Positions 56,199 to 64,000 of a stretch of DNA of 64,000 nt are shown in pieces. Origin of the DNA: Blasia pusilla (lineage: Eukaryota > Marchantiophyta > Marchantiopsida > Blasiales); contig CM114271.1 of the NCBI GenBank assembly GCA_050084515.1, forward strand, positions 1,302,001 through 1,366,000, in the 5' to 3' direction. The translations under genes were made by a program, and so were the position numbers. Position 1 is the stretch's first letter; each line of letters starts with the position of its first letter. The notes below the pieces were generated by a model. The model was not told the DNA's origin. It worked only from the letters and a program-made list of their open reading frames with translations, and made no database searches.

Positions 56199-58121
56199 AT
56201 GGCAAAGTTGCTTCGCGCATTAGGCCCGCGTCTTCTGCGGAACTCGAAGCCGATTGTGGTCGAGAGATTAATGCTGATGGAGACATCGAGGGTATGCTCG
56301 GATGATTTCCGCTTTGGTTCTGGATATTCACTGTTTGTCAAGTGGATGCATTTGTTCTTCTGTTTTCTTTCTTGTATCGGGACTCGATGTGGAGGTGTAT
56401 TGTGTCGAGGTGGTCATGGAATGACGAGATCGATGTAGAAGGTTCGAGTTGAACTATGCCGATCCACATGATTCTAGGATAGTGCTGGATGTTAGAGAAT
56501 TGGTATGTGCGGTGGTTGGAGTCTTTGTTCATGCGATCATGTTTATTGTAGACTAGGATAAGGTTCTTTTCAAACATCTTCAGTGTCTCTTTGAGCTGCC
56601 TTTGTCTAGGCATTTAAAGTCATTCCATCTTCGGAACGCGCTAGATGTTTATGTCAGATGATGATCGCACTGGAAACCAGGCTGTGAGCACGCAGAGTGT
56701 TGGAGTTGGAAGTGGTGGTCGTGCTGGTGGACAATCTGTCAGGAGTGCGCCGGAGGATTTACCTTACGCCGTGAAAGGATTGGCCCATATAGCCATCGTT
56801 GTGCCTGATCTTGCGCATGCTGCTGAAAGCTATCGCACGGCGTTTGGAGCTCAAGTGAGCGAGCCTCTGGTATGGTAGTTCAGATTATGATATCTCCGTG
56901 ACATATTTGGGTCAATTACATGTGGACCTTCTGAAATTATTCTTATGTTGCTCGCTTGTTTATAAGCTCACATCTTTCCATGTGGAAAGCTTTCGAAAGA
57001 AGGGTGGATGGCGAGGCTCTTCGCTTCTCGAAGTGGCAAGATTTTTGTGGAGGCACAACGGTGTGAGTTTGGAAAGCTTCTTGGGATATTAGATGGTTCG
57101 AATTCGAGCCTTGCATTTTTCGAGGTAACACAAAATGACAGTTCAAAGTAATTTGATGTTAGCTTCGTTTGTCTGTGGAAACAGGCCCTACCGCATCAAG
57201 GTGTGACTGTCGTTTTCGTACATATAGCCAATATTCACATTGAACTCTTACATCCTTTAGGGGACGGAAGCCCTGTCGCCAAGTTTCTCCAGAAGAATCC
57301 AGGTGGAGGTCTTCACCATCTCTGCTTATCAGTAAGTTTTTTCTACCCGTAAACAAATACGTTATTCAGTGAAGTGAATTGTTCTATCCATAAGCATACA
57401 TGTTATCTGTAGGGATTCGGTGGATGAACTGGTTGCTGATTAGAGGACCTGGTCAGCAAATCCTTCCTTCTTTCTTCCAACTGTGTGCAGTGACCTGACC
57501 CAGAAGTGCTGCATGCAATCCTTTTCTCGAACTCTGAGGGCCTAAATGCAGCCCAAGCCTAATCCATTGGACTGAACTTCTAGAATTTTCGTTATATTTG
57601 CTGAATTGGATTTCTGAAAATTTCGTGGATCGAACCCAGAATGCCTTGAGCACTGGAGTCTCTGAGCTTATTAATTTCCCATCGGTTACTTGATTCACCA
57701 CCTTGTACCCATCCCTCGACCTAACACCTTTGAGTGGTTCACTTGAGTAGCAGGAGCATGCTTTTCTTGATGTCTTTTGTAAGTGAGCGATTTTCGTCGA
57801 AACTCTCCTGATCTGCTATCTTTTTGAAGTCGCAGTGTACTTACTACATTACACGGTGTGGGACTCCAACATTACCAGAGAGTGGGTTATAACAAAATAA
57901 ATTTGTGAAAAACTGTGCAGGTGGATGACATCAATGCTGCGTCAAGCTATTTGAATGAAGATGCAGGAGTGAGGACTTTGGGTGCACCATCGCCTGGTGC
58001 AGATGGCAAGCCAATAGTATTTCTACATCCCAAAGACACTTCAGGAGTTTTGATAGAACTTCAGCAGGGTAAATCAGTTTCAACAACTGAAAGTGAAGCA
58101 ACTCAAGCTGGGAATCATTAG
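56199..58121 (+). CDS. MCEE: Methylmalonyl-CoA epimerase, VOC superfamily
   Basis: Four exons: 56199-56291, 56645-56869, 57185-57331 and 57921-58121, all phase 0, giving 221 residues. Exon 1 encodes a basic, hydroxylated N-terminus without acidic residues at its start (MAKLLRALGPRLLRNSKP), fitting a mitochondrial presequence. The enzyme core shows GLAHIAIVVPDLAHAAESY, AFGAQVSEPL, GVTVVFVHIANIHIELLHPLG, FLQKNPGGGLHHLCLSVDDI, GADGKPIVFLHPKD and GVLIELQQ. Likely metal ligands of the VOC fold are His79, one of His150-151 and Glu201. The enzyme interconverts (S)- and (R)-methylmalonyl-CoA in propionate breakdown, before the B12-dependent mutase. Exons 2-4 are certain from the core. Exon 1 (AGG/GTATGC to GCTAG/ATG) is inferred; otherwise the protein starts at 56645 without a presequence. 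Seed plants are generally held to lack this pathway, so its presence is notable. Confidence 0.88.
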
Positions 58122-61100
58122 TCATTTGACATTAATGGAATGGCCCTCCTTGGGAACTTCCTATTGTACAATGGAGAACAGCACCATGTTCATGTAATTA
58201 TCGAGCCTCATAGAGAATGTTGCACACAGATAGCAAGCTGTATAGAAGTTCTGATCGCAGCAGAGAACTCCGGTACTATATACAATATGATGTGATTTTC
58301 TGCTGAGACTTATTTAGTGACTTTCTGCTCAAATTAACCTGTAGACAAATCCTGCCAGTGTAAATTAAATAACACTGGGATTGTCCTTGATTTGATGGGC
58401 AGGAATTTGTGCATACAGTACACATATCTGTTAAAAGAAAACTCAAGTTGTGTGCAACATGTCAGCAAAGGATTGCAAAATGCAATGTTTAGATAGTACC
58501 TATCGTGGGCCACATCTAAGCCGATGGCCCTTAGTGTCAAGCTTTTGCATCTCGGAAAGCTTTGTCCATCTCCCAGATTTAGACCAACGTCCTCTACTCT
58601 TTTGGCCATCGAGTTGTGAAGTTGCAAAGAAGTACATGGACGTCAGCTCCCCAGCTCACCCCCACCCCCCGTTCGACCTTGCCAAGTAGGATTCTGGGCC
58701 TTCCTTCGCAGTTCTTTGAACACACTAACGTTGGGGTGGCCTTGCAGAGGTACTGGAGTCTCAACACAGCCAGTGTTTGAAACCTCGAATCCATATCCAA
58801 ACAAGTAGGATGAGTCTAAAACCTAAACCCAGACATGATCCCTAAATAGTAAAGAAAATATTTAGATTACTTGAAGTTGAGCAACTCTGGCTTGGAGACA
58901 TGGATGCGGGGCAGACGGGGGTATTTTCATATCTTCATAGGGAGCAATGAGATATTTTCATTTACTTATTTTGGGCATCATAATTAATGATATTGTGGAT
59001 GATCATTATTACGATCTAAAACCAAATCGGGTACCTACTAAAATATGAGGATGTCAAGTCGGGGACTAAAAAAGTCACATAGGGGCTTGTTATTGAGATC
59101 ATCTATTGCGCACATTTACTTGATTTCAATTCTAAAATTTGTGAGCTTTGAATTATTTTTTTAATTCTAATTCTAAATTTTAAGTGTATAAACTTGAATG
59201 ATCAATGCTCTTCTTCTTTTCTCATGTTTTATTGTGTAGATTTAAGCTTGCTTGATATTTTGGCCCTAAAGAAAACTCTATGGTATTACCATGGATTCTC
59301 GGGTCTTGCGGATATACATTGTTATCATCGAATACACATACGAAATATTTTACTAATTCATGACATCTAAACATTGAGACAATCGAACATAAAAATATTT
59401 CAAATAAATCATAAACATTCCAAATGTTTAAAAAGATGTACACAACTACATTTTTTTTTCATGTCAACCAAATGCATTCTTTTAATGAGTGGTTTGGGTC
59501 ATTCATAAGATAAGGAGGACCATACTTTAGTCGTCTTATAACAAGAGATTCAACAAAGAAAGAATGAACTCCAAAACTCTCTTTCCTTGGATATATCTCC
59601 TTCCCTCTCTCGAGCTCTATGGATGATAACTTATGTTTGCAGGTCACTTCTTTGGCTCTTGACCTACTATAGGGGATCACGGACTAATTCCCAAAGAGGA
59701 AAGACAACTTTATTCATAACAAGAACTTACCAAAAATAATAAGTCTTTCTATATATCTTCAAATGAGTCAAAACAAAAGAGAAACCTCAAGTTATCCAAG
59801 GCCTCAATAGGTCATCCTCGACCTATTATGATGCAAGAGTGTATATTATCTCCCATAATTAACTCTCATAACTCTAAAGTGCCATTTCAAATGAATGTTG
59901 AACGATCTTATTGGTTTAGAAGGCGAGCCATTCTATTGGATGAAGTGCGAGGTGTCACGAGGAGAGGAGTTTGAAAAATGAATAGGCACTCTCCAATAAT
60001 AATATAGATGATATGAGTATTTTATATATATTCTTACTTTTCACTATCTCATTTGTATCTCTAAGGGATCTTGCCCACACTTTTCTATCTTTTTGGTGGG
60101 TTTATGGATCTATGGCCCATACTTTTGGGATGGAGAATAGTTGATTACGTGATCCATGGGTGTGAGATGGAAGTAGTGATTTGAGTATGGGGTGAGCAAT
60201 GTCGTTATTTCCGGCTCCATGAATTATGAGTTTTGTGGCCTCGGACATCTTGTCCAAGTCATTCATTTTGCCAATTTCGATCATTTTTTCACCCCTTTTA
60301 ATTTACTTTAACGAATAATTTCAACTAAAATAGGAGTGATTCAAATTGTATACAATTTTGAAATTTTTTTTTAGGTTGGGTCCTTATGGTGTAACTATTA
60401 TTTTTGACCTTGCCACATGCCATACAGTAGGTACGATGTAATCCTAAAATTATCGTATAACCCAGTTGGCCATTTGTAAATGGTTGACCTTTAAGTTTTC
60501 AATTAGATAATTTTAAAGGAGGGTTTCAAATATTCTTTGAAGGAAAACGTTTTCATCTAAAATTATCACATAATGATATTTATTCCTGTTGAGTTAAATA
60601 TATAAGATTTTTTAATTAAAATATAGGAAATTTTTTCATAAGTGTCTTCAAATGAAAAAAATTAAAATTTTCTTTGAGGAACACTCTTGTGAATTTTAAT
60701 TTTTGACCTGATTTGGTTTTGTTCAATAAAAACATCTTTATGAAAATCTTTTGTGTGTAGAAACATTTTTTTTACTTGTGTACACATTACTTATAATTGT
60801 ACCATGAATTTCTTAAGTTAAGAAGATTCTTTTGAAAACCAATTTAACATGAGGAAAAATATTATTAAAAAAATTAAGAAAAAACCAAATAACCTCCCAT
60901 CTTCTCTAAAAAAAAAGGAGAGTAAAAATTCAAAGATATCTAAAAATCAGTAAATGAGAGGAAGAGAAGGAGGAAGAGGAAATTTAAAGAGATTTAAAAT
61001 CATATTGTCATAAGTTTTGCCATGAATCTTGAACGAGACACACTACTTTGAACTAGATGTAGCATAGCTATTCTCAAAAACCTCCTTGTTTATCTTATCT

Positions 61101-62949
61101 TGTTTATTTTCTTAATTTTTGGATGTTTGTGTTCCATTTGGAATATTTTTAACACTAATATAAGGCTGATTTGTGATAGTATGCATGTTATAGCCTCCAC
61201 CTAGAGCCGTTACTCATAGATGATGTTGCAACTGGAGGGTTCACAATGAAGTGTTTGTTGGTTGGAATGAACTTATGTAACTCGTATATTATTAACCCAC
61301 TTAAACTTTCTTCAATTCGCTATTACATGGTATTTTAGTTTTGAGAACTAGTACTAATTTTTTCACATGTGGCAATATTATATGCCAAACCTGAAAGAGG
61401 AGTGGGGCTAGGAGATTGCAGGGATGCTCGATGATGGACCAAAGGTTGCACTAGTGGTGGTTCCTCTTGCTAAAATCCAAGGAGGTGGTTAAAGTTCTAG
61501 AAGGAGGACTACTTGGCGGTTGGAGTTGGATAGTGACTCAAAATCGAGAGTGAGGAGGAGGACATGATTGGTGCCATTATGGAACTCGAAGTTAATAGCA
61601 AGTTTTGTGCAATGTGTGCATGATTGGATGGTCTAAAACATATTTGTAAAGACCCGACATCTAGCTTCTTTACGAGGCCCATCTACAATCAATGAAGACA
61701 TTGTTATAGTAGATCATGTGGTATGATCCCTTCTAAGGCTTTGGAGGGTCTATGTGTACGTACCTAATCCCACATAGGAATAGACAAGATACAAAAATTT
61801 GTCCCTACCATAGAAATATAGATATAGGTCCGTTTACATGATCATTGTGGAAAAAAACAAATCATTTAATGTATAAAAAATTATGAGGGTACAAAGTGGC
61901 ATAGTTCCTCCGTGCTTCAATTGAACTTGAACATGGTAAAAACTCAATACACAAGAATGTGTTATTTACCTTTGTGGTTCTTTGACAATTTGACTTCTTA
62001 GGAAACTAGGATATTTAACATATTTTCTTCAATTCCATAATTTTTTTTCTGCAATCATGATGCCTCATATCTTGATGAAATCGAAGGTTAGGTTATACTA
62101 ATAAGGCTCTATTTCATAATCGTCATAGAGTCCGACTTATAATTCTCCTAGCTTCGCCCCAAAGCAGTCCTATCGTTGAGCTTTACAAGCGGAAAACTTC
62201 CGTTGAATCCCAAGACTTAAATCAATATTTTATTCAAATAATAAATTTTCATATTTTTAAATCTCAATCAAAATACTTTTAAAAAAAAAAAAAAAGATAA
62301 TATTTATGAAATAAATATTTACCTATTTAGCGAAATACCATAATTCATGCAATCTTATTAGTATATCAGAAATTATTTTTTATGAGTTTGCTTTCTATTT
62401 GTTTACACAATATGATCTACGTTCTTATTAAATTTGTTGGATTGCTTAGTGATTGCCTAAAGGATAAAGGAAGAGTTACAACCACCATACTACACTTGAT
62501 CCTAAATGCTTTCTAGGAGTGTAAGGTAAGATAATTAAAGGAGAGAGACCACAAACATTCCAATAATTGGAATGTTGTTGAACACCTTTTAACAACATTC
62601 CAATATAGGAAAGAGGCAAGGAGTGCAAAAATCTAAAAGAAAAACCAACAAAAAAACCTTAAAGAGCTCCCGATTATTAGCTTGAAACAAATTTGACAAT
62701 AACATTACTCGTTGGTTATATATGAATGGATGATGAGGTGCATGGCCCCCCACCAATTCCTTACGAGATATAATGTTACTCCTCCTACATACATAATGTA
62801 ATGCCATCTATATATATTGCAAAAAAAAAGTAATGACAATGACTTACACAAATTTTCATAAAAATATACTAGTACAGTGCTAAAACTTTTTTCTTCGGCC
62901 CAAAACATGTGAAACATTTTTTTCTATCATAGAAGAAGATAATTTTATA
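58122..62949. other. Long intergenic stretch, nothing coding
   Basis: The first few hundred bases should hold the epimerase 3' UTR. After about 58900 the DNA is AT-rich with short frames and no recognised domain. A diverged copy of the dispersed repeat lies at about 59830-60010. Confidence 0.4.
59830..60010. repeat. Dispersed repeat copy (GGCACTCTC family)
   Basis: AACTCTCATAACTCTAAAGTGCCATT, then a GGTGTCACGAGGAGAGGAG block and GGCACTCTCCAATAATAATA parallel the sequence at 54627-54745 in the same order, at perhaps 75 percent identity by eye. Confidence 0.6.
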
Positions 62950-63959
62950 TATTTTCATAAAAATATATAAACATATATAAATGCTTAAATTCTTTTTGTG
63001 TCCCTTCATGAGCTATACACTGTATACTATCTTTGAGCCTTCCCATTCCTTGTCCCGAATCTGCGGATTCCATTTCTTTTCTCGTTTCATGCGCTCTCCT
63101 TTCGCCTTTCTCCCGCACATGATTTACGAGCGTGAAGGCGAAGGAATGGAAGGGCCGAAAGGCACGAGGGGAAGACGGAGCAACGAACGAACATAGTTCA
63201 AGCGAAAGTGAGATCTGTACGATTCTGTAGGGGTTGGAGAGTTAGTAACAATTCGAGCGTGGACGTGAGGGGAGGCATTCCAGCTGGAAATGAACTGGAT
63301 CGCTTGTCATGTTTAGCATTCTGCGGACTCTCCCGGAATTCTCCGGATCGCGTTTGAATGGATCTGCCCCTCTACGGCCATCTCGATGCCGTGACGACTG
63401 CCGGGATTGCACGCGCGCTGGAGTGGAGGCACGATTCTGCGAGGAGCGGCGAGGTTTGTTGGATGATGAGGAGGAGGAGGAGGTGAAGCAGTAGACAATC
63501 AGTTAATTGCTCCTGCGAGTGCGGCAGATTAGGATTCTTCTGATTCTAGTCTACTGGAGCTGCGCGGGCTCGGGCTCGAGCTCCAGATGTCCGATGCAAT
63601 TTTCCGTGATGCAGGAGTTTAGGAAATAGGAGCCGGAGAGGAGAGTCCGTTTCTGCCTCTTCGAGTTGGCAATTCCTTCGGTGTGCATCGAGGGGACGGG
63701 TCGGAAGGTATGGGCAGGTGAGGATGGGTTCCCTGCGCTGACAGGGTAACTTGCGGATGGCGGACCAGTGAATGGAGAAGCGGATAGTTGAGTACATCTA
63801 CGAATGGTGTGGGATGAGGATGGTCTGGGTCGGCTCCGCATTGCTGCAGTAGGAATGAGGATCATGCAGGTTTTGTCTCTGGGAAAGGGACGGATGCGGT
63901 GGTGAGACTGGGGGTCGAGGGAAAGGGAAGGAAGAAGAGAGGGACAGAGCGAGTCAGCG
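62950..63959. other. GC-rich upstream region of a gene entering from the right
   Basis: GC rises sharply from about 63040. A GA-rich leader-like tract (63895-63955) directly precedes an ATG. Open frames at 62981-63196, 63309-63494 and on the minus strand at 63313-63865 look like by-products of composition. A GAGGAGGAGGAGGAGG run lies near 63467-63484. Confidence 0.35.
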
Positions 63960-64000
63960 ATGGTTTTGATTGATATTGGAGAGGATGCAACTCAAGCTCT
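63960..64000 (+). CDS. Possible 5' end of a gene cut by the window edge
   Basis: ATG at 63960 with G at -3 and G at +4 opens MVLIDIGEDATQA, which runs off the window. It follows a GA-rich tract typical of plant leaders. Too short to assign; it could also be an upstream ORF. Confidence 0.3.
   Translation, partial: MVLIDIGEDATQA

Noticed and set aside
57094-57118. tRNA T-arm-like string GGTTCGAATTCGAGCC
   Set aside because: No acceptor stem, D-arm or anticodon arm can be drawn around it; it lies in an epimerase intron.
1-64000. CRISPR arrays, operons, bacterial promoters, rRNA or tRNA genes
   Set aside because: None seen. The gene structure is eukaryotic; the repeats are transposons, minisatellites and hairpins.

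Overview
The window is nuclear DNA of a land plant. Its genes are intron-bearing with GT-AG junctions and lie as islands in AT-rich, transposon-filled sequence. One gene carries the plant-specific pair of upstream ORFs of S-adenosylmethionine decarboxylase, and the transposons are plant Ty1/Copia types. A methylmalonyl-CoA epimerase gene and the unusual polyamine gene suggest a seed-free lineage such as a bryophyte or lycophyte; that placement is inference.

Layout: 1-4.5 kb, polyamine gene with its regulatory leader (+). 4.5-16 kb, two GC-rich patches, a MITE inside a TA microsatellite, a decayed Ty3/Gypsy gag and a 94-99 bp tandem repeat. 16.2-18.1 kb, PRCC-like gene (-), rebuilt as three exons. 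18.1-22.5 kb, hairpin repeats, a large rearranged inverted repeat and a LINE scrap. 22.5-27.8 kb, a Copia element with both LTRs, a 5-bp target duplication and broken frames. 28.3-34.0 kb, Nup88/MOS7 nucleoporin gene (-), ten exons. 34-41.5 kb, repeats only. 41.5-43.1 kb, signal peptidase subunit SPC25 (-), five exons. 43.1-55.7 kb, tandem duplications, a second decayed Copia split by a 3.7 kb insertion, and an array of Helitron-like ends. 56.2-58.1 kb, methylmalonyl-CoA epimerase (+), four exons. 58-63 kb, nothing recognised. 63-64 kb, GC-rich sequence ending in what may be the start of another gene.

The outstanding object is the uninterrupted 861-codon frame at 1935-4520. It joins a complete plant-type S-adenosylmethionine decarboxylase to a complete plant-type ornithine decarboxylase. 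The same transcript carries the tiny uORF (Met-Leu-stop) overlapping by one base the conserved 51-residue small uORF, which is split by an intron. The two decarboxylases that supply putrescine and decarboxylated AdoMet for spermidine synthesis would therefore be made as one protein under one polyamine-sensing leader. This domain order is known from malaria parasites; I know of no plant example. The ODC half has lost the substrate-binding Asp (human D332), now Ala in a Tyr-Ala-Asn motif, so its substrate or activity may have changed.

The other genes (PRCC, Nup88, SPC25, MCEE) are unrelated housekeeping genes and form no operon-like system. Exon boundaries were worked out by hand from splice signals, reading phase and remembered family motifs; no alignment or database search was run.
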